Source: Calliphora vicina | Lineage: Eukaryota > Arthropoda > Insecta > Diptera > Calliphoridae | Length of the DNA stretch: 64,000 nt | NCBI RefSeq assembly: GCF_958450345.1 | Contig: NC_088784.1 | Coordinates: forward strand, 41,168,278 to 41,232,277 | Direction of reading: 5' to 3' | Shown here: in pieces, positions 20,644 through 31,617 of the stretch | How positions within the stretch are numbered: position 1 is the stretch's first letter | How the letters are laid out: every line of letters begins with the position of its first letter | Notes under the pieces: model-generated | The model's input: only the letters and a program-made list of their open reading frames with translations | Told to the model about the DNA's origin: nothing | Databases searched by the model: none | Translations under genes and position numbers: made by a program

Positions 20644-20664
20644 ATGAAAAAAAAAAAAAAAAAA
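20644..20664 (+). other. Poly(A) tail of retrotransposed sequence
   Basis: About 18-20 adenines follow CAATAAATAAATGATG, which contains polyadenylation signals on the plus strand. They are followed by ATTATTTT, matching the left flank of the retrotransposon. Confidence 0.8.
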
Positions 20665-20672
20665 ATTATTTT
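20665..20672. repeat. Right target-site duplication of the retrotransposon
   Basis: ATTATTTT directly after the poly(A), identical to 14654-14661. Confidence 0.55.
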
Positions 20673-21159
20673 TAGTCATTCTAGATATATAAATTTTGTT
20701 GCAAATCTAGCAACAAAATTTCAGAATGATTTTTTTACAGTTGAATTTAAAGTAGTATAAATGCATTGATCAGGGGATATGGAGATGCAATATTGGTATA
20801 CGAGATATTGTCCAATCAGCAACTGACATAAAGTTATAAGGTCCCATACAAATTTGGACTTATTTCATTATGAAATAACTGCCAATGCGTTGGGACTTAT
20901 TTAGTTATTTATTGTTGGTATGGATAAATTGTTGGGGGTTATTTAATTTATTATAGGAGTTATTTCATCTAAAGCTATGCTCAAGAGAAAAAAACATTTG
21001 GATTACCGGCCTTGGGCAGAGCTTAAAGGTTTTCTCCTTTCGGATGCATCAAAAAACGGACTCGTCCAGTAAATATGTTGTTTCCGAATTTTGAATTATT
21101 TCACTTTATTTGGGGTTTATTTCACATTGTTTGGTATCAAAAAAAACTATATAAATCAT

Positions 21160-21605
21160 CTTCAAATAAGCTTCACAAGTTTTTCCAAATTCGTCCTTGA
21201 CCAAAGGCACATCTAAGTCTATGTGGATGTTCTCATTTCTTATGTATCATGGAGCTCCCGTCATGGTTCTAAGAATTTTGGATTGCGTCCTCTGTATGAG
21301 ATCTATACTGGTATTGCTTGCTGTTCCCCGTAACTGGATTCCGTCTGTCCAAATTGGTTTTAAGAATGTGTTATACAGGATGACTTTACAGTTAAAGCTT
21401 AATTTCGGTTTATGTTGGTGGATTAGCTAGTGTAAATTAGAAGCTTTTAGTTTCATGTGGAGCTTTTAGTTTCAATGAATACCAACGTATGTAATGACAT
21501 CAGTCTATGGGATGTTCACACTGTTTAGTGTCACTGGTGGACAACAAAAACCTCTGCTAAGTGAAAACGTCATTATGTTTACCTTTTATTTCATTTACTT
21601 GTACT
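21160..21605 (-). pseudogene. Fossil Jockey-clade reverse transcriptase, C-terminal part
   Basis: Translating the minus strand from ~21590 gives FSLSRGFCCPPVTLNS, TDVITYVGIH, LHMKLKASNLH, KLSFNCKVILYNTFLKPIW, DGIQLRGTASNTSIDLIQ and IHIDLDVPLVKDEF. These line up in order with residues ~710-850 of the intact ORF2 at 16533-19193 (RRESCPPIHIN, VKYLGIH, LSLDCKLLLYNMIIKPIW, GIQLWGTAS, NIHKDLNVPIVKTEI). In-frame stops, one replacing the Trp of APWYI (near 21250), show it is dead. It differs too much to be a recent copy of the neighbour and represents another, older family of the clade. The plus-strand ORF at 21197-21430 is its shadow. Confidence 0.85.
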
Positions 21606-21729
21606 CTCCAATTTTTGAACCACTGTGCGGCGTATAAAAAAATGCTTTCGTTTCAGCTTTTGGCTCTTTTATTTTCAAAATATTAAAATATAGAAAAGAA
21701 AAATTACAAGCAAACAATAATATTATCTA

Positions 21730-22435
21730 TCTATATATATAAAAGTGAATATGTGTCTGTATGTATGTATGTTTATTTTTATTAGTTTGGGATCTATAGA
21801 CGGCTAAACGGCTGAACCGATTTGCTTGAAATTTTTACAGTATATTTATGTATGTCTGGAAGGAGCTATAGGCTACTTTTTGTTTTGAAATTTTAAGTGG
21901 GCGTGGTACCTCCCATACAAAGTTAATTTTTAAAATCAAATATTTAGGAAACTATAATAGCTATAGTCCTCAAATTTTGCATGAGCAATTCCACTGTTTG
22001 TTTAAATATTTGCGGCAAAATGGGAGTAGTAGCCACAGAGGGCGTGGTACCTCCCATATGATGATTATTTAAAAAATCTTATATATGGGATACAATAAGA
22101 GATAGAATCCATACATTTTGTACGGATATTCTACCATCAATTTTAATATTTAGGACAAGAATGGGCGGACTGAAATAGTGGGCGTGGCACTTCCCAAACA
22201 ATCTAAATACTAAAATTCATATCTATCTGTATAATTGTAGTATGTAAAGTGTTCAAATTTTGTATGAACTACTTATTTAGGCCAAAAATGGGCAAAATAG
22301 CAATAGTGGGCGTGGCACCTCCCATAGATGTGATGAAAAATTATATATAGGGACAGCTAGAAATGCAGAAATGCGCGGACTACCAAAAATATTAAGTAAA
22401 TGTTAAAATTTGTATGTATACATTTAAAACCCTTA
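21730..22435 (+). mobile_element. Helitron-like element, 5' part with modular repeats
   Basis: The start TCTATATATATAAAAGTGA followed by AACGGCTGAACCGATTT is a typical insect Helitron 5' region. Then come three or four degenerate modules each containing GTGGGCGTGGYACYTCCCA. It is truncated or fused at 22435, where a second Helitron start follows. Non-coding. Confidence 0.65.
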
Positions 22436-22778
22436 TATATATATAAAAGTCAATGTGTGTTTGTTTGTATGATTGTTTGCGTATTTGTAATGACACTCGA
22501 CTTACAGTAAGGCAATTAATGAACAATCTAATCGGAGCGACCTTTATACCTGGGAATTATAACTTCGGAAATGCCATTTGATTTTACTCGATTGCAGTTT
22601 CCTATTTGCTTAGTATTTGCAATGATAATTGATAAAGCTCAACGTCAGTGTTTGCAAGTTTGCGGACTAAATCTAGAAAATCCATGTTTTTCACATGAAC
22701 AGAAACTAATTTTAGATAGACTAAATATATTGTAAATCTTTACGGTACGGGTAGCGAAGCACACCGGGTTTTAGCTAG
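22436..22778 (+). mobile_element. Helitron remnant with helicase scrap and intact 3' end
   Basis: The start TATATATATATAAAAGTCAA follows the previous element directly. The end carries a GC-rich foldback (ACGGGTAGCGAAGCACACCGGGT) and CTAG at 22775-22778 followed by T, the classical rolling-circle terminus with no target duplication. It includes the helicase fragment at 22574-22735. Confidence 0.8.
22574..22735 (+). pseudogene. Helitron Rep/helicase C-terminal fragment
   Basis: 53 open codons read PFDFTRLQFPICLVFAMIID, then KAQRQCLQVCGLNLENPCFS and HEQ. They correspond to the late Pif1-type helicase motif INKAQGQ and the following VGLNLENPCFSHGQ of insect Helitrons. The Gly of KAQGQ is replaced by Arg, an Asp replaces Asn, and after HEQ the conserved remainder is missing. 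The frame runs into TAA about 40 bp before the element end. It comes from the unwinding part of the rolling-circle transposase and is non-functional here. Its neighbour on the left is a non-autonomous Helitron half. Confidence 0.75.
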
Positions 22779-22787
22779 TATTAAATA

Positions 22788-23306
22788 AAAACAAGTAAGA
22801 GAGCTACATATATTCGGTTGTGCCGAATCTTATATAATCTTCACGAAATTATTCTTCAAAATACAAATTTTAAATATTTTTAGGTAAACAAAATTTATTT
22901 TTTTTCCAGTTGTTTTTTTAATTTTTGGGAAAATTTTTCTTTCAAATTGTTATTTTAAATTTTTTTGTTTTTTAAATTTTTTTTGACCCATTGTAGGTCC
23001 AACTTACTATGGTCTTATATACGTCGTTGCAAAGGTCTTTGAAATATCTGTCATTAGATATCCATATTGTCTACATTAATGACTTAGTAATCCAGATATA
23101 CATAGGTCACAAATAGAGGTTGTCCTGGTTTTTTCCATATCTCAGCCATCTATGGGCCGATTTTGCTGATTTTAAATTGGAAAGTTCTCGAAAGATATCT
23201 GGGGTCTTCAGAAAATTTATTTCAACAGACAGACGGACATGGCTTAATCGATTCCGCTATCTATAAGGATCCAGAAGATACAAACGGAATGACAAACTTA
23301 TAAAAG
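22788..23306 (-). mobile_element. Mini-me-like element, type B (copy B2)
   Basis: It begins AAACAAGTAAGAGAGCTA and the hairpin ATTCGGT-TGT-GCCGAAT, where one pair has become G-T wobble. It has the A/T body and the inverted CAGACAGACGGACATGGCTTAATCG core, and is truncated near ACAAACTTATAAAAGG before the distal foldback. It starts just 10 bp right of the Helitron CTAG end. Confidence 0.8.
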
Positions 23307-23448
23307 GAAAAATATGCTGTAAAGAACAAAATATACAAAAATATTTATTCAGCTACAAATATTTATTCAGCATTGAAATATTATTTCAGGTTATTTTATT
23401 CCGGAAAAAAATCGATTCATAGAAAATAGTCACCCCTAATGTACTTAC

Positions 23449-23615
23449 ATATTTAGTATAAAGATTGGCAATAAAAACAAAACAATAACCACCATCAAAC
23501 CCATTATCACTGAAATCATCTTCAGCAGCAGCAGTAGAAGAAACAACATCATCATCGTCATTCACATCATTGTAATCATCTTTAGAGAAATTAACATTTT
23601 GCCAAGTCTTCAAAA
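23449..23615 (-). CDS. Speculative acidic exon
   Basis: On the minus strand, CACTTTCAG at the left and TAAATAT|GTAAGTA at the right bound 167 bp that stay open in one frame: LKTWQNVNFSKDDYNDVNDD, DDVVSSTAAAEDDFSDNGFD and GGYCFVFIANLYTKY. The donor matches consensus well; the acceptor has a weak pyrimidine tract. The sequence is non-repetitive in this window and acidic, but is partly driven by GAT/GCT trinucleotide runs. No domain was recognised, and no partner exon is visible nearby. It may be a chance frame in low-complexity DNA. Confidence 0.15.
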
Positions 23616-24075
23616 CTGAAAGTGTTTTTATTTAAAGAAAATTTCATTTTATGGAAAAATAGCTTTGTTCGCATAATCGTCAATATTCATATACGTTTCA
23701 TTGTCAGTCAATCGGTAGGTAAGTGTTGTCAATTTAAACGCTAGAAAATCTTAAACTATAGGGAACCCGGCCTTTAGATATTTTTATCCTCAATGAATCA
23801 ATAAACATATTATCAGTTGAGAATCCACAAAGCTAGAGATGAAACATTTACTTTACGTTTACAATACTTTTTGCATTTTCTAGTATTATGAAAAACGAAA
23901 AATTATCAGACACGAATAATTTTGGCAATTTTTTGGAGCCTTTTTGCGTTTTTTTTTTTGGAGCGTTTTGCATTTTAAGAAAAATAAAATATTTAAAAAA
24001 AGTCCAAATTTGCATTGTTACGTTTCAGATATTTATAATTTTAATTTGACTGAAAATTCAGAAATTTAAAAAATA

Positions 24076-24193
24076 AACAACAAAGTATGGTCATTCAAGC
24101 CAGACCAAAACTTTTTTCTTTTAAAATTTCAATAATTAATATTCATGAGTGATTTTCGAAGTGGGTCTTACATGGGAGCTATGACCAATTATG
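24076..24193 (-). repeat. Mini-me-like type A fragment (A7)
   Basis: AAAGTATGGTCATTCAAGCC with a broken hairpin is followed by the module GTGATTTTCGAAGTGGGTCT and GGGAGCTATGACCAATTATGG, then homology stops. Confidence 0.65.
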
Positions 24194-24329
24194 GTGATTT
24201 TCAATCAAGAAAAATAAAAACTTTGAATTAATGTAAAATTTGAACAGTTACAGACATCACAATAAAATTTGGATGTAATATAGATCTAAATGTTCTTAAG
24301 TCAATGGCATCACTAATGTTGCCATTCTT

Positions 24330-25095
24330 TGTTTTCAAACATCGAAATTCCTAAAACGGGGAAAGTGTGTTCCAAAAACTGAGTTTTTTTTAGAAAATAG
24401 CCCACTTTGACGTTATTTACAGTATGATAGTAAAAATTTTCTGAATGTATATAAACAATATATATAGGGCTATACAAATATGACGAGCTTTTGAGGATCG
24501 GTGCTTTGCGTTTTTAGAATTTTTTACTCAAACCTAAAATTTTATTTCAAAATTGGCCAAGTTTGGATAGGGCTGGAGGGTACAATGTCCGCTTAAGTTA
24601 GTCAAATTTTACTTTGTACGTTTTTGCATTAAGTTCTCTTTCGAGATCATAAAAAAATGTATACAGCCAAGAAGAAAATTAGTTTTTTATAAAAGAAAAG
24701 TTTTTGGGAAAAAACTTAAAAAACACACGCATACAAAGATGCTTCAACTTTGGATGCGTGTAACTTTTTATAGGGACGAAATAATTGTTATCAGGTTTAT
24801 TTTATTTTTTTTAGAATTTTATCGCAAATATACGTCGTATATAAAAAACAAAATTCGACCTTTCGTAGGCCCATCATATATAAAATACAAAAAAAAGGAT
24901 CGAGCAAAATTTAAAAAAAATAAACTTAAATATCTCTTGAACTGAGAGATACCTACAGATAAAAGCATATTTGTGTAGACCTTCTCAAGGACTATCTACA
25001 TTTTAAATTTCAGCTCATTCGGATCATAAATGGCTTTTTGGGGATTTTTTGTAAATGTGTGACATTGAGGGTCCACTCACTGATCCCCATTCCGA
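24330..25095. repeat. Dispersed repeat shared with 0.24-0.99 kb
   Basis: Second copy of the rearranged repeat, ending near CTCACTGATCCCCATTCCG. Includes a 68-codon ORF (24739-24945) that is part of the repeat and looks non-coding. Confidence 0.6.
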
Positions 25096-25697
25096 ACACC
25101 TCAGCCGAGTAAATAATACAGCACAACATAGAAGTGTAGACTTGATCATACTATTTTAACAAAAAATCTTTGTTTTAACGAAAAAACATAGTAAAAACGA
25201 AAATTGTTAAGGTACAAAGTGATCTTTATGTGCTATTTAGAGTGACTAGACACGTTCAGAATGCATTGATATGTTCTCAAGAGTTGTTCAACTTTACCGT
25301 AGCTACAAATTTGCTAAATATTGTTAGTGAAAAATTAGGAGACCCTGGAAGTTATTCTTAAAAAAGTAAAAAAAAAATGTTTCTTCCTATATTTTTTTAA
25401 CAGAAGTGCACGAAAAAGCTATTTTTTGGAAAAAAAAATTGTAACTAAATTTATTTGGCGGAATCTTTGCTATATTATTGCCATATAAAGTTAAGCCGTA
25501 TCACAAAGTCTGAATTAGCTGTTTACCAAAAACTGATGACACCTTTTTTAGACTCCCAACTTATTTTCAGAAACTTTGGGGGCCCATAAAAAAAAATCGG
25601 TCACCAAAATGCACAAACTGTGTATAGGGTTTTACTACCCTTTGGTAGTAGAGTCGAACCTATATAGTCATGATCGTGTATTTTTTACACTGTGTAA

Positions 25698-25863
25698 TGA
25701 ACCGCTCATAATAAAAAAAATTTGGTGTCATGAATTCCGTATATATAAAACTTATTTGGATCAAAATTTGTGAAGATATAAATTAAACATTTATGGCCGA
25801 AACGTCCAATTTCGGGAGGACATTTGTATAGGGTCTAGGTGAAATAATGGACCGATTTCGAAC
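25698..25863 (-). repeat. Mini-me-like type A fragment (A6)
   Basis: Contains the type A interior (TGTCATGAATTCCGTATATA, GGACATTTGTATAGGGTCTA, GGTGAAATAATGGACCGATT) without either end. Confidence 0.7.
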
Positions 25864-25869
25864 TGAGTT

Positions 25870-27990
25870 TGTTTTATTTGAGATATGTAGTTTCGAACAT
25901 CAAAGCCCTTAATCTTTAAATTCCAAATTCAAAACTTAAAATCGGACTATCCATTTAGGGATAATTGTTTTATTTCCACTGTTTTTTTGCTATCGGCTTT
26001 CTACATGCTGTACGATGCACATTAAAATTATGTTTCATCTGTTCGGGTCCAACCGAGCACAGTTTGTATTTGTAAATTCGTGTTATTTTCGTAAGAGTAT
26101 TGATAAGTTTGTGGAATGTATAACAGTAGTGTTTCAGTCATTTTCACAATGTGGAATTTTGAACTATCATAAGGTGAAAAAATTAATAATTTTGAATTTT
26201 AGCAACTGCCAAGTAAATGTAGCTATATTAGCAACACCCATTGTTATCTTTTAAAAAATTATCATTGATTTTTTGTTGCTCTTTTTGGTTTTTCTTTAAT
26301 TTTTTTGTGTTTTTGTTTGCTCTAGTTGTTTTTATTGTCTGCTGGATAAACAAAAAGAACATCGACAGTTTGTTTAAGTATTTCTCACTTAAGAGTATAT
26401 TTTTATCGATTTATTTAGCTTTTTTTATATTTCAGTAGGAAAATTTTATAAATGCATGCATGTATGCGAAAACACTTTAGGCATGTAAAATTTCACTAAA
26501 ATTATTTATTTGCAATTTAATAAAGTTTGAAGTTATAGGGCGGTAAAGGAAATGCTTTTCCAAATGAGTTTTGTATATACTTATTACTAGTCTGGAATAT
26601 ATTATTCTAGTCAGAGACGCGGTTGTTTTATTCTAATACGCAATTTTCAACATTTTAACGAACTCTGGAATCTTGTTATCTAAAAAAAATTTACTTAAAC
26701 AAGTCATAGTTAAAAATACAAAAATGTCGAAAAAAGTTAAAATTCGAAAGATCGAAAATTTAAAAAGTAGAAATATCGAAAACAACAACAATTTTTTTGA
26801 AGACGTAGATAAAAAAACACAGCTTCATCCAGTATTGTATTCGTCTAGTATTCTAAGTTCTGTACATTCAAAAATATTGTAAGGCGAATATTCGTCAAAA
26901 CAAATATTTTTTAAATGAAAACATTTAAAAAAAATTGTCACTTCCGGCCAAAAATGTTTTTTTTTTGTTTTTTTAATTTTTATAAAATTTTGATGGTAAA
27001 TTTTTCTTAACACTTCAGAATAGACAGTATCATAATTATTTTGGCTATAAAGTAACTATATGGTTATTTATAGAGCTGTAAAGTCAAAGGTTTTTTCTTG
27101 TCAATTTAATATTAGAAAAATGTGATTTTTTACTTTTGAATTGAAGTAGCCTGTGTTTTTTTCTTTAAAGTTTTTTTGCAAATTAACACACGCTTTTATT
27201 AAGCAGTTAGCAGTTAACCATTCTACGTAGTTATTAAGGAGTTTTTGCGTGTTATTTTTATAAAAAAGTGTAATGATTTGGAACTAGTTTAAAATCTATA
27301 GAAACTAAATTAAAACAAAATTTTGAAAGGCCAGAACAAATTAAAAGGGGCTATTAGAGGTTAAGTGTAAATTACATCTAATACTGTAAAGTATCAAGAG
27401 TAAGTACTATAAATTTCATCTAATAACCAGAACGATTTCAGATTTTACACATTTCTTTTGTATTTTTTTGGTCAATTTAAAAAATTATGTAAGTTTGAGA
27501 GTTATTTCCGTCTATGCTGAATTGGCCAAACTATGTATTTGTATGTCGAAATTTTTTCAATGGATCATTTATGTTATTTTTAATTATAAACCTAATTGAA
27601 GCCATTTACAAAAATTACATACTTTTTTCGACACTTTTATAACGTCAATGTTTATTTGGTCAACTCCTATATGCAATTTAAAATATTTATTGCGATGTTT
27701 AAAATGTGTTTTTCTTAAATGTACACCAAATTTCAAATTTTACATGAATAACCTAACTTTTTCGATAATTTCATAACGTCCACGTTTGTTTGGCCAAACC
27801 CTGTATATGTATTCCGAAATTTGTACGACCATTTTTTTCAATCACTTATGGTATTCTTCATTTTTGGGCTAAATTTCAGACATTTACATGAATAACCAAA
27901 TTTTGTCGATGCTTTTAAAAGGTCCATGATTGTTTGGACAAATCCTGTATATGTAATCCGAAATTTGAATGACTGATTTTTTTTCGATCA
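25870..27990. other. Gene-free AT-rich stretch
   Basis: Only short chance ORFs occur here. Between 27420 and 27970 there is loose internal repetition of a phrase combining AAATTTCA..ACATGAATAACC with GTCCA.G.TTGTTTGG..AA.CCTGTATATG and GAAATTTG, at about 120-150 bp spacing, suggesting an old tandem array. Nothing else was recognised. Confidence 0.4.
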
Positions 27991-28138
27991 CATCCCAGCA
28001 AAAATTTTGTGAATTTTTGTAATGACAACTAGTTATTTCATGCATTATTTTGTAATGAGTGGTGGTTACCCAGCAAATTATTTTATTTACTAGAATAAGT
28101 ACTTATTTTTATACAGGTTGGTAATGAACTTTTGCATT

Positions 28139-28200
28139 TAGCACAGCTATCTAGTGTGTTTGACTGGAAAACGGGAGGTTAGTGGTTCGCCACCTGTCAA
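28139..28200 (+). ncRNA. tRNA-like module T1 (degenerate)
   Basis: TTAGCACAGCTATCTAGTG resembles an A box/D arm. GACTGGAAAAC has the form of an anticodon loop (CT-GGA-AA). AGGTTAGTGGTTCGCCACC resembles variable loop plus B box. Stems are only partly paired, so this is a tRNA-derived relic, not a working tRNA gene. Confidence 0.5.
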
Positions 28201-28286
28201 AACCATTAATTTTTTTGTTCATATCATATTCATTTATATGTTGATGTTAAAATTAATGTTAACTGCTAATAAAGTAACTCGTACAT

Positions 28287-28358
28287 GGAGCAGTGAGTTA
28301 GCAGCTTGACTATCAAACACAAGCAAATAATGTGACTGTTCGATTCCCACACAAGGCA
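28287..28358 (+). ncRNA. tRNA-like module T2 (degenerate)
   Basis: GAGCAGTGAGTTAGCAGC (A-box-like), GACTATCAAAC (anticodon-loop form CT-ATC-AA) and TGTTCGATTCCC (near-perfect B box) occur in tRNA order and spacing. Stem pairing is incomplete. Confidence 0.55.
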
Positions 28359-28659
28359 ATATTTTTTGTGTGTTTTTTTTTTAGCTACATATTCTTGTTG
28401 TGCATTTACTACTTATTTTTTAACTGATTGTAAGTACATTTGTAAGCTTGACCCATGAATTTTTTAAAAATCTCGAACAAAGATAAGTAGTGTTTCAGTC
28501 AAATAATAAGTAGTTATGCCTTGGCTCCAATATTACTTGCTGGCTGACTAAGTAAGTAAAGTTTTTGCTGGGATATTTTATTCTTTATTTTTGAAATAAA
28601 TTTCAGCCGCTTACAGGCAATTATTTGGATACTTTTAGAACATTTAAAAAACACATGTA

Positions 28660-29710
28660 CATTAGGGTGGCCCTTAATTAACGAAGGTTGGATTTTGGCC
28701 ATTCTCACACCCCAGTTTGGTAACATTAGTAAAAAATCATCCTGAAAAAATTTTAGGTAAATCGGTTGGGGTTAAGACGTGCCGCAAGCCCTCTGTAGTT
28801 TTGAGATGCATAGTTTTGAAATGCATTTTTTTTTCAGTTTTTGTAAAAATTTTGCATTAAATTTAAAAGAATAGAAATCTGTATTTAATTGTTGTTCTAA
28901 TGATACATAAAAAAACTGAAATTGGTCAAAAAATGTTAAAGTTATTAAAAATTCGTCAGGCCATTACAGTGTCTCAGGCAACTAGAAGAAGAAATGTAGG
29001 AACAAAATTAACATGTTTTGATAAATCTTAAAATAAAAGCTCATTTTTACTTAAAATATATCCATATTTGTCTTCGTAGGATACCGTTAACCTATTCGCA
29101 GGTATGACCAACAAAATTATTTTTTTTAACGGCAGTTTCAATACTACATTTTCAAATTTTTAAAAATGTTGTTAAACAAATTTCAGAATTTTTTTATCAT
29201 CTCATTGGAATTTATTGAGAATATAATAGGGAATAAAAATATGAAAATATCTCTCATAGTTTTTCCGTACCAGCGATTTAAATTTTGAAATTTTCGAGAA
29301 AAACCAATTATTTGGCAATTTTTTAGCTAATGAGCTCTATTTCCTTACTGTTATAAATTTTAATTAAAAGCTATTCAGAATATTATAGTCCAGATAATTT
29401 TAAATATACTTTGAAAGTTTTACTAAAATTGGAAAACGTTAAACCTTAAATCGTGAAGGTCAAAGGTCAAATTTTTCAATATTTTGAATTTCTAATTTCG
29501 CACAAATCCTAGTATTTACAAAAACAGCAGAAAAATAAAAATTAACCCTATATAGCACTTGGGGTTAAAAACCCAAACTTGAACCAAAACTAAAACCATA
29601 AAAAAAATTATGATTTCAAAAGTTTGGTATAAATGAGATATAAATGTTTTAGCAAAGAAGCAATTACTTGTATTTGAAGCAATATATCAATGCTAGTGTA
29701 GCAATTTAAG
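28660..29710. other. AT-rich stretch starting with a CATTAGGGTGG terminus
   Basis: 28660 onward (CATTAGGGTGGCCCTTAATTA, preceded by TA) matches the ends of the 52351-53100 element. The opposite end was not found, so the extent is unknown. The rest shows no ORF or repeat. Confidence 0.4.
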
Positions 29711-29712
29711 GA

Positions 29713-30346
29713 AAAAAACAAGTAAGAGAGTTGTATTCAGCTGTGCAGAATCTTATACTTCAAATAAAAAATTTAATTATTTTTAAGTAAACAAAATTTA
29801 TTTTTTTTCCAAAGTTGTTTTTTAATTTTTTGGAAAAAAAAATGTTTCGAATTGTTTTTTATTTTTGTTTTTAAAATTTATTATTTTAGTTTTTCCAATA
29901 TTTTTTTTTAATATTTAGCGAAATGTTGTAGGTCAAACTTACTATGGTCTTATATACGTGGTTGCAAAGGTCTTTGAAATATCTATCATTAGATATGACT
30001 TAGTAATTCAGATATAGGTCAAAAATAGGTATAAAATCGAGGTTGTCCTGTTTTTTAGTTATATCTCAGCCATTTGTAGACCGATTTTGATGATTTTAAA
30101 TAATAAACTTCTCGAAAGCATATCTGACAGAATTATTAAAGATTTGGATCCCGAAGATATCTGGGGTCTTCAGAAAATTGATTTCAACAGACAAACATAC
30201 GGACAGACAGACGGACATGGCATAATGGGATATCTATAAGGATCCAGAATATATATACTTTATAGGGTCGGAAAATTATATTGTGGAAATTACAAACGGA
30301 ATGACAAACTTATATATACGCTTCTCACGAAGGTGAAGGGTATAAT
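29713..30346 (-). mobile_element. Mini-me-like element, type B (copy B3)
   Basis: Full-length: AAACAAGTAAGAGAG and the hairpin ATTCAGC-TGT-GCAGAAT (one mismatched pair), body, ACGGACAGACAGACGGACATGG core, and distal foldback CTTCTCACGAAGGTGAAGGG. Confidence 0.8.
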
Positions 30347-30715
30347 AAATAAATATTTTTAAAAATGTTATAAAAATATTTTTAAGTAATTGACATATTA
30401 AATAAACTTTATAAAGTATTTCGTTAAAACTGTAAAACCGTCTTAAAAACCCGGTTTGTCAAAAATCTGAAAAGTTAAAGAAAGGGTTTACAATTACGAA
30501 AAAACCGGTTATGGATACTCTAGTTTGGATTTTGTGAATATTTGCAAATAAAGTATCAATATAAATTACTGAATTATTAATATGTATATTTAACTATGAA
30601 TATGAATTGCTAATAAAATTGAATTTCTGAAATTAATTTAATTTATTCAATAATTAAATGGAATTTGTTTATTATTATGTGCCACCAAAATCAAGTAAAC
30701 ATTTATGTGAACACC

Positions 30716-31316
30716 TTTTATACCCACTAAAGTGAAGAGGGTAGAATGCGTTTGTACTGATGTTTGTAACGTCCAAAAATATTAGTGTAACACCCACCTT
30801 AAAGTGTCCGTCTGGCTGGCTGTCAATGTAAACCTTGTGCGCAAAGTACAGGTCGCAATTTTGAAGATACTTGGTACATATAATATTTTCGGCCAATGGA
30901 CGAAGTCTATTGAAACAGGCTGAGATCATCGGTCCATTATTTCACCTAGCCCCCATACAAATGTCCTCCCGAAATTGGACTTTATCGGTCATAAATATTT
31001 AATTTATGTAGGTATCTACACAAATTTTGCACCAAACAAGTTGTATATATACGGAATTCATATCACCAAATTTTATAATGATCGGTCCATAATTAGTCAT
31101 AGCTCACATATAAGACCCGCTTCCGAAAATCACTTTAACCTTAAAATGTTGGTATACATATAAAATTCAACATAAATAATTTTCATATAGACCTAATTTC
31201 ATGTAAGTCGGTGCGTAATTGGTCATAGCTCCCATATAAGGCCCACTTCCGAAAATCACTCACGAATTGAAATTTTAAATGAAAATTGTTTAGTTTATTT
31301 ACTAACTGACCGACCA
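30716..31316 (+). mobile_element. Mini-me-like element, type A (copy A4)
   Basis: The foldback start (ATACCCACTAAAGTG...AGGGTA) is decayed, the GTCY tract has shrunk to one GTCCGTCTGG unit, and the terminal hairpin is lost save ACTGACCGACCAT. An older copy than A1. Confidence 0.75.
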
Positions 31317-31371
31317 TTTTTAAATGTAAATGATTTCTTCAATAGTGTTTAAATACGCTGAATTTGTTATA

Positions 31372-31617
31372 CAATTGGTCAATTCAGAAGGTCTCCTATC
31401 ATGTCATAATGTCCTAATATTTCACAATGGTTTGAAAATATTGTTATTGCTTTTAAGCAAAAAACTTACTAAAATAATACTACTATGTTTATTGTGTTAT
31501 CGTAACCAACCAGTAGAATCCTGCGCCGAACGCCTAAGAGTCGGTTAAGCCGAGTCGTGAAATATTATGACAATATGACATGATAACATGATAATTTACC
31601 TTTTGAATTGACCAATT
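31372..31617. mobile_element. GGTCAATTC-ended MITE, solo copy
   Basis: The termini CAATTGGTCAATTC and GAATTGACCAATTG are perfect inverts bounding 246 bp. Inside are ATGTCATAATGTCCTAATAT and GAACGCCTAAGAGTCGGTTA, also found within both TACCGC elements and at 40565-40712, so this family also moves on its own. Confidence 0.75.

Larger units (their letters stand above)
14662..20664 (+). mobile_element. Jockey-clade non-LTR retrotransposon, both ORFs intact
   Basis: Layout: Inr/DPE promoter, ~300 bp 5' UTR, ORF1 (14959-16536), ORF2 (16533-19193), a 1.47 kb 3' region, and a poly(A) of ~18-20 with AATAAATAAAT just upstream. ATTATTTT flanks both sides. ORF1 and ORF2 share ATGA. Two long undisturbed frames mean a recent insertion or selection. 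ORF2 lacks an RNase H domain, as in the Jockey clade. The 3' region is oddly long and mostly a giant inverted repeat. Alternatively the retrotransposon stops near 19.31 kb and the poly(A) belongs to another inserted tail. Confidence 0.85.
27994..28572 (+). mobile_element. CCCAGCAAAAA-ended element with tRNA-like modules (copy 1)
   Basis: The ends CCCAGCAAAAATTTTG and inverted CCCAGCAAAAACTTTACTTA, with AT directly outside each end, define a 579 bp element. It is a close match to 33641-34190. It contains two tRNA-like modules (28139-28200, 28287-28358) and no ORF. Confidence 0.8.

Noticed and set aside
28139..28358. Functional tRNA genes at T1/T2
   Set aside because: A and B boxes are recognisable, but acceptor, anticodon and T stems do not pair fully; annotated only as tRNA-like modules.
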